Assembly (NCBI GenBank): GCA_031260245.1
Contig: JAIRKH010000069.1
Span: 1 to 32,255, forward strand
From: Treponema sp.
GTDB lineage: Bacteria; Spirochaetota; Spirochaetia; Treponematales; Breznakiellaceae
Reading direction: 5' to 3'
DNA length: 32,255 nt
Shown: positions 25,660-32,255 of the stretch, piece after piece
Layout: each line of letters starts with the position of its first letter
Position numbering within the stretch: position 1 is the first letter of the stretch
Program-made: the position numbers and the translations under genes
Notes under the pieces: generated by a model
Databases searched by the model: none
Seen by the model: only the letters and a program-made list of their open reading frames with translations
What the model was told of the DNA's origin: nothing

Positions 25660-26850
25660 ATGATACAGATGAAAACGCCGATTGTTGAAATCGACGGCGA
25701 CGAGATGACCAGAGTTCTATGGGCTGTGGTGAAAGACAGGTTATTGACGCCTTTTGTGAATTTGAAGAGCGAATACTACGATTTAGGCATTGAAAACAGA
25801 GATAAAACAGGCGACAAGGTAACGGCTGAAGCGGCGGACGCCGTTAAAAAGCTTGGAGTCGGGGTAAAATGCGCCACCATAACGTCAAACGCGGCGCGAA
25901 AGGTTGAATATAACCTGAAAAATCTGTACCCAAGTCCAAACGCGACTCTGCGGGCAATTTTAGATGGGACCGTTTTCCGCAAACCAATCGAGGTTTCTTG
26001 CATCAAGCCAAGCGTTTCCACGTGGAAGAAGCCTATCGTCATCGGACGTCACGCTTATGGGGACGTCTATAAGAACGCGGAGATGCGTATACCGGGCGCG
26101 GGCAAGGTAGAATTGGTCTACACAAACGCGGACGGCGTTGAAAAACGCCTGCTCGTCGCGGATATGCCCGGCGCGGGTATCGTTCAGGGACTCCATAACC
26201 TCGACGAATCTATTCGCAACTTCGCTCGTTCCTGTTTTCTTTACGCGATAAATGAAAAATTGGCTGTATGGTTCGCCGCAAAAGACACTATTTCCAAGAT
26301 TTACGACGGCCGTTTTAAAGAGATATTCAATGAAGTTTACGAAACTGAATTCAAGGCGAAGTGTGAGACGTCTGGCGTCGATTATTTCTATACATTGATT
26401 GACGACGCGGTAGCCCGCGTGGTGAAAGGCGAAGGAGGATTTCTTTGGGCGTGTAAGAACTATGACGGGGACGTAATGAGCGATATGCTCGCCAGCGCCA
26501 GCGGAAGCCTTGCCATGATGACAAGCGTTCTGGTGTCGCCGTCCGGAGCGTTTGAATACGAGGCGGCTCATGGCACGGTTCAACAACATTTTTATCGGTA
26601 CAAAAAAGGCGAAAAAACTAGCACTAATCCTGTTGCGCTGATTTTTGCATGGACAGGGGCGCTTGCTAAACGCGGAGAACTAGACGGGTCGCCGGAACTG
26701 ACCGCGTTTGCAAAGAAACTGGAGTCGGCGACTCTGCAAACCATAGAAAGCGGCTTTATGACTGGCGATTTGGCGAAGCTCGCGGAGCCAAAACCGAAAG
26801 AGGTCTTTGATTCATGGCGATTTATCGACAAAATAGCAGAGAAACTATGA
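25660..26850 (+). CDS. icd: NADP-dependent isocitrate dehydrogenase, eukaryotic-type
   Basis: A 396-residue cytoplasmic enzyme converting isocitrate to 2-oxoglutarate and CO2 with NADPH formation. It resembles the eukaryotic cytosolic/mitochondrial dimeric group rather than the E. coli Icd type: IVEIDGDEMTRV at the start, CATITSNAARKVEYNL near residue 70, the catalytic region SVSTWKKPIVIGRHAYGD near 130, the metal site NYDGDVMSD near 270, and the nucleotide region YEAAHGTVQQH with KGEKTSTNPVA near 305-330. GGAG lies 5 bases before the ATG. The stop overlaps the start of an M20 peptidase gene (ATGA). In an anaerobe it probably supplies 2-oxoglutarate and NADPH for biosynthesis. Confidence 0.96.
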   Translation: MIQMKTPIVEIDGDEMTRVLWAVVKDRLLTPFVNLKSEYYDLGIENRDKTGDKVTAEAADAVKKLGVGVKCATITSNAARKVEYNLKNLYPSPNATLRAILDGTVFRKPIEVSCIKPSVSTWKKPIVIGRHAYGDVYKNAEMRIPGAGKVELVYTNADGVEKRLLVADMPGAGIVQGLHNLDESIRNFARSCFLYAINEKLAVWFAAKDTISKIYDGRFKEIFNEVYETEFKAKCETSGVDYFYTLIDDAVARVVKGEGGFLWACKNYDGDVMSDMLASASGSLAMMTSVLVSPSGAFEYEAAHGTVQQHFYRYKKGEKTSTNPVALIFAWTGALAKRGELDGSPELTAFAKKLESATLQTIESGFMTGDLAKLAEPKPKEVFDSWRFIDKIAEKL

Positions 26851-28070
26851 TGCGGAATATTTTTGATTTTATAGAAAACTCCACCGCGCTCGCAGTAGAG
26901 CTTGAGACAGAATTGTGCAAATTACCAGCGATTTCACCAGACTCCGGCGGACAAGGCGAAATAGATAAGGCTGAATTTCTGGAAAAATGGCTCAAAGAAC
27001 GCGGTATCGCCAATATTGAACGTTTTGACGCGCCTGATAAAAAGGCGAAAGGCGGCGTCCGTCCGAATATTATTGCAACTATTCACGGGAAAAGCGAGAA
27101 AAGACTCTGGATAATCAGTCACCTGGACGTTGTGCCGCCTGGCGAGCGAAGACTGTGGAATAGCGACCCGTGGACCCTCGTTGAAAAAGACGGTCGGCTC
27201 ATAGGACGCGGCGTTGAGGATAATCAGCAGGGCTTAGTTTCCTCATGTCTTGCCGCGCTTGCCTTTGTCAAGAACAATGTCGAGCCTGATTTGACGGTGA
27301 AGCTATTGTTCGCCGCGGACGAAGAGATGGGCAGTAGATTCGGGGTGTTGTGGCTCGTTAAGAACAAGCCGGATTTGCTTCATGCGGACGACGTCGCCCT
27401 GATTCCTGACGGCGGAGATTCCAAAGGTCAAGGCATCGAGATTGCCGAAAAGAACCTCCTCTGGCTAAAGTTTACCGCGTCCGGCGTACAGGCGCATGGA
27501 AGCCGCCCTGACCAGGGCGTCAACGCTCACCTTGCGGGCGCTTACCTTTTGACCAGCCTTTACGAACGCCTGTCCGCGAAGTTCAATACCCGCGACAGCC
27601 TCTTTGAGCCTGATTATTCGACCTTTCAACCCACAAAAAAGGAAGCTAACGTCCCAAACGTGAACACCATACCAGGTACGGATGTATTCTATATGGATAT
27701 GAGGATTCTACCGCAATACCCGCTTAAGGCGGTCTTTGACGAAATTAATGTGGTAAAAGCCGAAATCGAGACCCGTTTCGGTGTGAAAATCGTCTATGAA
27801 ACCTGTCAGCAGTCCGAATCAAAAGCGACGGCGGCAGACGCGCCTTTTGTGAAAAGGCTTTCCGCGGCTGTGAAGGAGATTTACGGCGTTGACACAAAGC
27901 CCATCGGCATAGGTGGCGGTACTGTCGCCGCGCCTCTCCGCAATATGGGTATAGACGCGGCGGTGTGGGCGCGTTTAGACGACACGGCTCACCAGCCCAA
28001 TGAATATACCCTCGTCAGCAACATCATCGGAGACGCAAAGGTCATAGCAAGGCTGATGCGTAGCGCCTAG
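26847..28070 (+). CDS. M20 family metallopeptidase/deacylase
   Basis: A 407-residue zinc-dependent hydrolase of the M20 family (dipeptidase, ArgE/DapE group). Metal-ligand motifs are intact: HLDVVPPG near residue 90, GRGVEDNQQG near 120, the Glu pair in FAADEEMGSRFG near 155, IPDGGD near 185, and a final His in DTAHQPNEY near 380. The dimerisation-domain motif ASGVQAHGSRPDQGVNAH is present. The frame is open from 26814, but the ATG at 26847 overlapping the icd TGA (ATGA) fits best, implying coupling. The true substrate, a peptide or an N-acyl amino acid, cannot be fixed from the sequence. There is no signal peptide, so it is cytoplasmic. Confidence 0.92.
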   Translation: MMRNIFDFIENSTALAVELETELCKLPAISPDSGGQGEIDKAEFLEKWLKERGIANIERFDAPDKKAKGGVRPNIIATIHGKSEKRLWIISHLDVVPPGERRLWNSDPWTLVEKDGRLIGRGVEDNQQGLVSSCLAALAFVKNNVEPDLTVKLLFAADEEMGSRFGVLWLVKNKPDLLHADDVALIPDGGDSKGQGIEIAEKNLLWLKFTASGVQAHGSRPDQGVNAHLAGAYLLTSLYERLSAKFNTRDSLFEPDYSTFQPTKKEANVPNVNTIPGTDVFYMDMRILPQYPLKAVFDEINVVKAEIETRFGVKIVYETCQQSESKATAADAPFVKRLSAAVKEIYGVDTKPIGIGGGTVAAPLRNMGIDAAVWARLDDTAHQPNEYTLVSNIIGDAKVIARLMRSA

Positions 28071-28087
28071 CGAATTCTTTGACGATA

Positions 28088-28933
28088 TTATTCACTATCC
28101 TTCCATTTTTGTTTGACCGCATAGAGGTTTGAATCGACGGTTCCTTTAGAAAGTCCTAAAACTTCGGCGACCAAGCGGTTACTTGCGCTTGTACTGAGAC
28201 CCGCGAGCCGTTTTTTCATTGCGACAAGGCGGATTTTTCCTCGTTCAAGGCATTCCTTCATTCTTTCGCGCTTGGCGCAAGACAGAGACAGCGCATTCAG
28301 CCGACGCTCAAAGGAAAGGCACCTATAGAACTGGCTGTGTATGCGCTCTTTTAAGAGCCGTGTTTCCTCGTCATGTTTAAACCTGACGGCTTTGATTTCA
28401 GAAATCCATTCTTTAAGTTGAACGACTTCGACATTGATGGAAGAGGCTATCTGTTCTATAAACTCGTCGGACACAAAGGCGTAAGACTTAAGGAGCAGTA
28501 TCAGAATCTGCCGCGTATTGGCAATTTTCTTTCTTTTGGCTCCAAAGACTATTTTCGCATCTTTCGCCTTTTCTATTTTTCCCGTAGAATACTCAGGTTC
28601 CGCTTCGTAGACGTCATGCGCCCGAGCCTCCCAACACGTATATTCGGTAATGCCGTGTTCCATCTCACTGCAACGGTATTCCTTAGAAGACCATTGCACC
28701 ATGGCGTTGATATATGCGCCGAAAGACGACCCGGTGTTCTTATACGCCTCTATAGCTTTGCTCAAACGCGGATAAAGCCAGCATAAATAATCAATACAGG
28801 TTCCCCGGTCCCAATCTGCCAAATGGAAACGTCGGGGATTGTCAATGATAAATTGAAAGATACGACCCTCAAAATCCTTCTTCTTAAGTTCCCCGGCTAT
28901 GTAGCGATTCATCAAAGCATTTAAATCTTCCAT
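28088..28933 (-). CDS. Sigma-like helix-turn-helix protein, function unknown
   Basis: A 281-residue cytoplasmic protein. The N-terminal half holds a helical region with WLYPRLSKAIEAY and SFGAYINAMVQWSSKEYR, a pattern reminiscent of sigma-70 region 2. A long charged helical middle (about 150-240) follows, and the C-terminus carries a helix-turn-helix, NRLVAEVLGLSKGTVDSNL YAVKQKW, like sigma region 4 or LuxR-type domains. It is too divergent for me to call a true sigma factor; it may be a treponemal family of regulators. Of two ATGs, 28933 is preferred because AGGAGG (28948-28943) is 9 bases from it and touches the other (28942). The ribosome site lies partly in a hairpin. It is convergent with the M20 gene, 17 bases away. 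Confidence 0.75.
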   Translation of the reverse strand: MEDLNALMNRYIAGELKKKDFEGRIFQFIIDNPRRFHLADWDRGTCIDYLCWLYPRLSKAIEAYKNTGSSFGAYINAMVQWSSKEYRCSEMEHGITEYTCWEARAHDVYEAEPEYSTGKIEKAKDAKIVFGAKRKKIANTRQILILLLKSYAFVSDEFIEQIASSINVEVVQLKEWISEIKAVRFKHDEETRLLKERIHSQFYRCLSFERRLNALSLSCAKRERMKECLERGKIRLVAMKKRLAGLSTSASNRLVAEVLGLSKGTVDSNLYAVKQKWKDSE

Positions 28934-28942
28934 AGAAGACAT

Positions 28943-28964
28943 CCTCCTTTTATATTTAAAAGGA
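28943..28964 (-). promoter_or_regulatory. Hairpin overlapping the ribosome site of the sigma-like gene
   Basis: A perfect inverted repeat, TCCTTTTA (28945-28952), TATT, TAAAAGGA (28957-28964). Read on the minus strand, the 3' arm TAAAAGGA runs into AGGAGG, so four bases of the ribosome site are paired. An AT-rich weak stem of this kind could respond to temperature or a binding factor. Confidence 0.45.
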
Positions 28965-29012
28965 TTCGCCGTAGGTTTTACTTTATTTTTATGACAAATA
29001 TAATTAGGAAAT

Positions 29013-29252
29013 TTATTTCACGTTTTCAACGGCTTTCGCCAACTGGTCGGCGCAGGACGTGTTCTTATATCCACATTTTATCCCTTTAAGCTTACTCAAC
29101 AATTCTCCCGTTTCCATACCTTCCACCAAAGCGGAAATCGCTTTGAGGTTGCCGTTACAACCTTTTTCAAAAGAGACGTTGTGAATTTTGTCGTCTTTCA
29201 AATCAAACTGAATTTTTGCGGCGCAAACGCCCTGCGGTTTATATTCAAACAT
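29013..29252 (-). CDS. TSCPD domain protein (four-Cys family)
   Basis: A 79-residue protein matching the small TSCPD family (TIGR03905 type), whose domain also ends some class II ribonucleotide reductases. The four Cys residues at 10, 32, 60 and 67, with GCNGNLKAI and KNTSCADQLA, suggest metal binding. Function in the family is unproven. There is no Shine-Dalgarno; instead a promoter (TTGATA, 17, TATGAT) lies 5 bases before the ATG, so the mRNA is predicted to be leaderless. Confidence 0.85.
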   Translation of the reverse strand: MFEYKPQGVCAAKIQFDLKDDKIHNVSFEKGCNGNLKAISALVEGMETGELLSKLKGIKCGYKNTSCADQLAKAVENVK

Positions 29253-29257
29253 ACTTT

Positions 29258-29286
29258 ATCATAACGTAAATTGCGTCTTTTATCAA
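29258..29286 (-). promoter_or_regulatory. Promoter of the TSCPD gene, leaderless start
   Basis: Minus strand TTGATA (29286-29281), 17 bases, TATGAT (29263-29258), then AAAGT and the ATG at 29252. Transcription would begin at or within a base or two of the start codon. Confidence 0.65.
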
Positions 29287-29310
29287 GACGTGATTTCATT
29301 CTCCCTATTT

Positions 29311-29332
29311 CAGTCGGCGCAAGCGCGGACTG
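29311..29332. repeat. Hairpin downstream of the DUF4340 gene
   Basis: CAGTC-GGCG and CGCG-GACTG pair with one G-G mismatch and a short loop. It follows the DUF4340 stop by about 47 bases on the minus strand but lacks a U tract, so it is only a possible transcript end. Confidence 0.35.
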
Positions 29333-29378
29333 ATCAGGGTCTTGTTCAAGAAGCCCGCTGTTCGGCTGTCGGATAAAA

Positions 29379-30317
29379 TCATTTGAAGTCGTCCGTTGAT
29401 TTGAACAGTCGGTCAAGCGTCCATTTTGAGAGCGTGTAAACGTAATTCGAACCAGAAACTGCCGCCTCCCGCTTGTTTGCGTCCAATATAGCGCTCACGC
29501 TTACGACGCGGTTCGTTCCGTCTCCGAGCTGTAGTACGATTTTGCCTTCCGCGGGACCGGAGAGAAAAGAAACGTCCACAAAGTCTTCGCCCTCCGCGTC
29601 CAGTACGCCGCGGATGTAAGATTCCACTTTTGCGGCGTCTGCCTTTTCGCCGTTGACCGTCCATCCGCCTTCAGCCCGCGCAAGCGTCGCCGCGGACTGT
29701 GTTTCGGCCTCGTTCAGAAGCGGCGGCGCTATATCTACGCCCTGAACCAGAGCTACGGTCAGTTTTTCGGTTTCTGGGAATAATCGGAGGTTGTACCACG
29801 AGATTTTACTCCCCGTGATATATGAATCGAGCGAATTCGATCCCGCGCGCGCCTCGTTCAGTCCGTTTTTCCTAAAATATACCTGCCCGGTTGCGGCTTC
29901 GGCGCCCGCGAACATATCGAGTAACGTCGTATTCCCCGCCCTAACGACAAGTCTGCTCGCCTTGTCTTCCGCAAGTCCCAGCCGTTCAAGAGACGCGCTT
30001 TCCTTCCCGCGTACCGGGTAGGCGTCTTTCTTGGACAAAAGGCTAATCAAATCCGCCGCCCGCGTGTCCTTTGCAGGATATTCCAGTCCGTCAGTCTCAA
30101 CGAACCAGACGCCGTCCTTTTTCACAAGGTTTATTTTACCGTTAGGGTTACTTATTTCAATACCCGATACCTGCGACGCGGACCTTGCGTCGAGCCATGC
30201 AAACGCCGCATCCCGTGTATTCATCCGCTCAGGGTCAAAGACGAGCGTCCCGATGTATACTATCGTCAGAACGCCGACCAGACCGCTCAATATGGTCAAT
30301 TTCTTGTTATACGTCAT
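29379..30317 (-). CDS. DUF4340 domain-containing membrane-anchored protein
   Basis: A 312-residue protein with an N-terminal membrane anchor (about residues 8-28) and an extracytoplasmic DUF4340 domain: VSGIEISNPNGKINLVKKDGVWFV near residue 50, and DTRAADLISLLSKKDAYPV near 85. The family usually accompanies a GldG-like protein and an ABC ATPase/permease pair of unknown substrate. Here its start overlaps the gldG-like gene by 11 bases with GGAGG close upstream, so the two are coupled. No transporter ATPase or permease is adjacent. Confidence 0.88.
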   Translation of the reverse strand: MTYNKKLTILSGLVGVLTIVYIGTLVFDPERMNTRDAAFAWLDARSASQVSGIEISNPNGKINLVKKDGVWFVETDGLEYPAKDTRAADLISLLSKKDAYPVRGKESASLERLGLAEDKASRLVVRAGNTTLLDMFAGAEAATGQVYFRKNGLNEARAGSNSLDSYITGSKISWYNLRLFPETEKLTVALVQGVDIAPPLLNEAETQSAATLARAEGGWTVNGEKADAAKVESYIRGVLDAEGEDFVDVSFLSGPAEGKIVLQLGDGTNRVVSVSAILDANKREAAVSGSNYVYTLSKWTLDRLFKSTDDFK

Positions 30318-31908
30318 GTTTTACTCCTCCTACTTCCAGATTAGCTTTTTTCCGTCTCCACGACAGCAGTAAACCGCATCCGACGACCAGAACGGGAATG
30401 AGTCCCATGTTGACGATACGGACTGTGTTCATTGTAGCGGCTTTTTTCACCGGGTCCAGGATTTTATCGAGTCTTCCCGCTTGAGGACGCCTGTTTCGTA
30501 TGCCCACGACGTCGGAGTCGTTGGACAGGTAGAGTCCTATTTGCACCATGAAGTCTAGGTTTTCACGGCGTTGGACGAAAGCGGACGCGACGTCGCTGTC
30601 GCCGATAACGATGACGCGCGCTTCTTTGGGGGTTGTAGGCGTATCGGGCAAGGTTTCCTCGGATCCCTCGCGTATCGGTTTGGGTTGACCCGTGAAATAA
30701 CTGGGGAACGCGCCATGGAGGGATGCGGCGAGCGTTTTTCGCCCCACGGTATCTGGCTCCGCGTCAAAGCGATCGCCGAATTCCGGACTCGCCGAGAAGT
30801 TTTTTGTTTGAAGCCACGCTGACGGCGTACTGGTAAAAAGCGGCTCCGCAGTTACGGAACCGGGTGGATTGAGTTCGAGAGGGCTCGCCCAAAAGAGGTC
30901 GATTCCATTGAACCGAGTGGTTATGGGTTGTTCTGAGGCGCCGTTGTCGGCGAGAACGCCAAACCACAGCGGGTAGCGGTTTATGTGGTATTGGCGTGCG
31001 CCTGAACGAGTCGTGGTCTGGTACTGTATGGTCAGCGCGGAACGGTCAAGCACGAGGGAGGGCGAAACAGTTACACCGTACGCTGAAAGCATCTTGAGCA
31101 GACCCTTATCCTCCATAGGACGCGCGGCCAGGGCGCCCTGCGTATCAACGGCGACCGACTCGGTTGCGAAAAGAGCGTTTCCACCCATTTGGATGTATCG
31201 GTCTATACGATAAAGCGCCCAGTCGTCCATGCTCTCGACGCCGCCGAACACAAAGAGCGCGTCCAATGCATCTGGAATCTCGTCCCCGGGGTTGATTTCA
31301 CGCACAGTGAAACCCGCTTGTCTCAAGGTTTGGTCCAGGTATTGATAATCCTGCATCCATTGCCTGGATTCGTCGCCCACGATAACGCCGAGTTCCACGC
31401 TGACTCCTCGAATCATGGAGCGGATTCGGCTAGTAATGTCGTATTCGAGCGTGTCTAGGGAAAATACCACTGGCAGAATCTCGGTCTGGTCCAGATATTC
31501 AACGGCGACGCCTGAATACACGGTTGCGATGCTCGCCTCGTCTTCTTCGATGTTTTGTATCTGCTGGGGCTGAATTCCAAGTTGTTCAACAAGGCTTGTG
31601 ATTTGTAGTTTCGCCGGGTCCTTGACCATGACGCGAATCTTGCCATGGGAATACGCCGCATATTCTCGTAAGAGATCTTCTATCTCTGTGGGAATCGGAG
31701 TCATCGCCGACAGCTTTTCAGAAAGGTAATAGGTAATCAAAACCTGGTCGGGAATCTCTTTATAAAGATTTTTAGAAACCTCTGTAAGGGTATACGCTCG
31801 ATTCCGCGTGAGGTCAAGCCTGAACCATAGACGTCTGCTTATGAGTAGGCTCAAGACGACGGTGGCTACAGATAGAACCGTAATAACGGTGAATTGTTTC
31901 TTTGTCAT
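30307..31908 (-). CDS. GldG-like ABC transport auxiliary protein
   Basis: A 533-residue protein with an N-terminal membrane helix (VITVLSVATVVLSLLI), a long extracytoplasmic ABC_transp_aux/GldG-type region (LDLTRNRAYTLTEVSKNLYKEI near residue 30, ALFVFGGVESMDDW near 215) and a C-terminal helix (about 500-518) before RRKK. In other bacteria this protein works with an ABC ATPase and permease, and in Flavobacterium GldG serves gliding. The frame stays open to 32235, but the extension runs through the opposite-strand gene; the ATG at 31908 begins the conserved anchor. It lacks a Shine-Dalgarno, and a consensus promoter lies directly upstream, predicting a leaderless or nearly leaderless mRNA. Confidence 0.88.
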   Translation of the reverse strand: MTKKQFTVITVLSVATVVLSLLISRRLWFRLDLTRNRAYTLTEVSKNLYKEIPDQVLITYYLSEKLSAMTPIPTEIEDLLREYAAYSHGKIRVMVKDPAKLQITSLVEQLGIQPQQIQNIEEDEASIATVYSGVAVEYLDQTEILPVVFSLDTLEYDITSRIRSMIRGVSVELGVIVGDESRQWMQDYQYLDQTLRQAGFTVREINPGDEIPDALDALFVFGGVESMDDWALYRIDRYIQMGGNALFATESVAVDTQGALAARPMEDKGLLKMLSAYGVTVSPSLVLDRSALTIQYQTTTRSGARQYHINRYPLWFGVLADNGASEQPITTRFNGIDLFWASPLELNPPGSVTAEPLFTSTPSAWLQTKNFSASPEFGDRFDAEPDTVGRKTLAASLHGAFPSYFTGQPKPIREGSEETLPDTPTTPKEARVIVIGDSDVASAFVQRRENLDFMVQIGLYLSNDSDVVGIRNRRPQAGRLDKILDPVKKAATMNTVRIVNMGLIPVLVVGCGLLLSWRRKKANLEVGGVKHDV

Positions 31909-31917
31909 ACTTATTCT

Positions 31918-31946
31918 ATTATAAAAAAAAAATCGATTCTTGTCAA
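31918..31946 (-). promoter_or_regulatory. Consensus promoter of the gldG-DUF4340 operon
   Basis: Minus strand TTGACA (31946-31941), 17 bases, TATAAT (31923-31918): a perfect consensus pair. The -10 is only 9 bases before the ATG at 31908, so the leader would be about 3-5 bases and cannot hold a ribosome site. The strong promoter shows that these two genes form their own transcription unit. Confidence 0.8.
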
Positions 31947-31995
31947 ACAGGCGCGGACGAAGCCCGTTTAACGACTTCGCAACAAGAAAAGTGTC

Positions 31996-32019
31996 TGACA
32001 CCAATAATGACACCAATAA
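31996..32019. repeat. Tandem direct repeat of 12 bases
   Basis: TGACACCAATAA occurs twice without a gap, and the first copy is preceded by GTGTC, making the small palindrome GTGTC-T-GACAC. It lies between the gldG promoter and the right-edge gene and may be a regulator site for either. No good promoter for the right-edge gene is visible in 31947-32079. Confidence 0.6.
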
Positions 32020-32079
32020 AGCGTCCCGCCGTCGAAACGATGCGCTACGCGAAAACAGGCTCCGCGGAAGGAGAAAGAC

Positions 32080-32255
32080 ATGGAGGAAATGATACAGCCG
32101 CAGATGGGGCTGACCTTTGAGCGGGTCTGGGCTACTATACAGGAGCTTGCGGAACAGCACAAAGAGACCGAGCGGTTCTTGAAAGAGTCCAAAGCGGAGA
32201 CCGACAGGCGTTTTCAAGAGCTTGCGGAACAACACAAAGAGACCGAGCGGTTCTT
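32080..32255 (+). CDS. Coiled-coil repeat protein, DUF3782-like, cut by the window end
   Basis: The first 58 residues of a gene running off the window. ATG at 32080 with GGAAGGAG 6 bases upstream. The sequence MEEMIQPQMGLTFERVW is followed by a 25-residue repeat, ELAEQHKETERF and then LKESKAETDRRFQ, forming a charged coiled coil. Proteins beginning this way in Treponema often carry a DUF3782 or PD-(D/E)XK nuclease-like domain further on, but that part is not visible, so the family is inferred. The DNA repeat is almost exact (41 bases, 2 differences, period 75), suggesting recent expansion. Confidence 0.7.
   Translation, partial: MEEMIQPQMGLTFERVWATIQELAEQHKETERFLKESKAETDRRFQELAEQHKETERF
32140..32255 (+). 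repeat. 75-base tandem repeat within the coiled-coil gene
   Basis: Bases 32140-32180 recur at 32215-32255 with two differences, both G to A and silent or nearly so. The period is exactly 25 codons. The second copy is cut by the window end, so copy number is unknown. Confidence 0.85.

Noticed and set aside
25960-26589. Long open frame of 209 codons antisense to icd
   Set aside because: The opposite strand encodes a clear isocitrate dehydrogenase; the antisense frame has no recognisable domain or ribosome site.
31909-32235. N-terminal extension of the gldG-like frame by 109 codons
   Set aside because: It crosses the promoter and is antisense to the start of the coiled-coil gene; the conserved membrane anchor begins at the 31908 ATG.

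Overview
The window looks like chromosomal DNA of a spirochaete of the Treponema lineage. The evidence is a TamB gene directly followed by BamA (the order known in Borrelia and Treponema), a secreted transporter protein with the Treponema-like mature start AEGKQEGG, a GldG-like/DUF4340 pair, a eukaryotic-type NADP isocitrate dehydrogenase, and a coiled-coil DUF3782-like gene start at the right edge. Base composition is close to even by eye. This placement is an inference without database searches. I see no rRNA, tRNA, CRISPR array, transposase or phage gene.

Layout, left to right. 1-2000: a minus-strand lipoprotein with a hairpin terminator, a long structured leader and a near-consensus promoter. 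2118-3811: minus-strand tsaC-tsaB, for tRNA t6A formation. 3831-7397: minus-strand pyruvate:ferredoxin oxidoreductase with its own terminator. 7398-7781: divergent promoter region with a perfect 10-bp-arm inverted repeat lying inside a promoter. 7782-11335: two overlapping plus-strand ABC exporter half-transporters. 11403-14303: a minus-strand hybrid sensor histidine kinase. 14304-14950: an unusual intergenic block with a 12-G tract and nested inverted repeats. 14951-21987: plus-strand tamB-bamA, the outer-membrane protein assembly pair. 22226-25136: a minus-strand importer (binding protein, permease, ATPase) of the sulfonate/nitrate/taurine type. 25137-25659: divergent promoters with structured leaders. 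25660-28070: plus-strand icd overlapping an M20 peptidase. 28088-28933: a minus-strand sigma-like helix-turn-helix protein. 29013-29252: a small TSCPD protein. 29379-31908: a minus-strand gldG-DUF4340 operon. 32080-end: start of a plus-strand coiled-coil gene.

The physiology suggested is that of an anaerobe: pyruvate is oxidised with ferredoxin, isocitrate dehydrogenase supplies NADPH and 2-oxoglutarate, an amine/sulfonate-type importer and peptidase feed nutrients, and TamB/BamA build a diderm envelope.

The most notable non-coding signals are: two or three genes lacking a Shine-Dalgarno whose promoters place transcription start almost on the ATG (leaderless mRNAs, all with AAGTATG at the start); a palindromic operator inside the exporter promoter; a folded leader before icd; a six-codon minicistron coupled to the importer permease; a ribosome-site hairpin before the sigma-like gene; and the poly-G tract. 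No clearly new multi-gene system is evident; most coding content is ordinary core genome.
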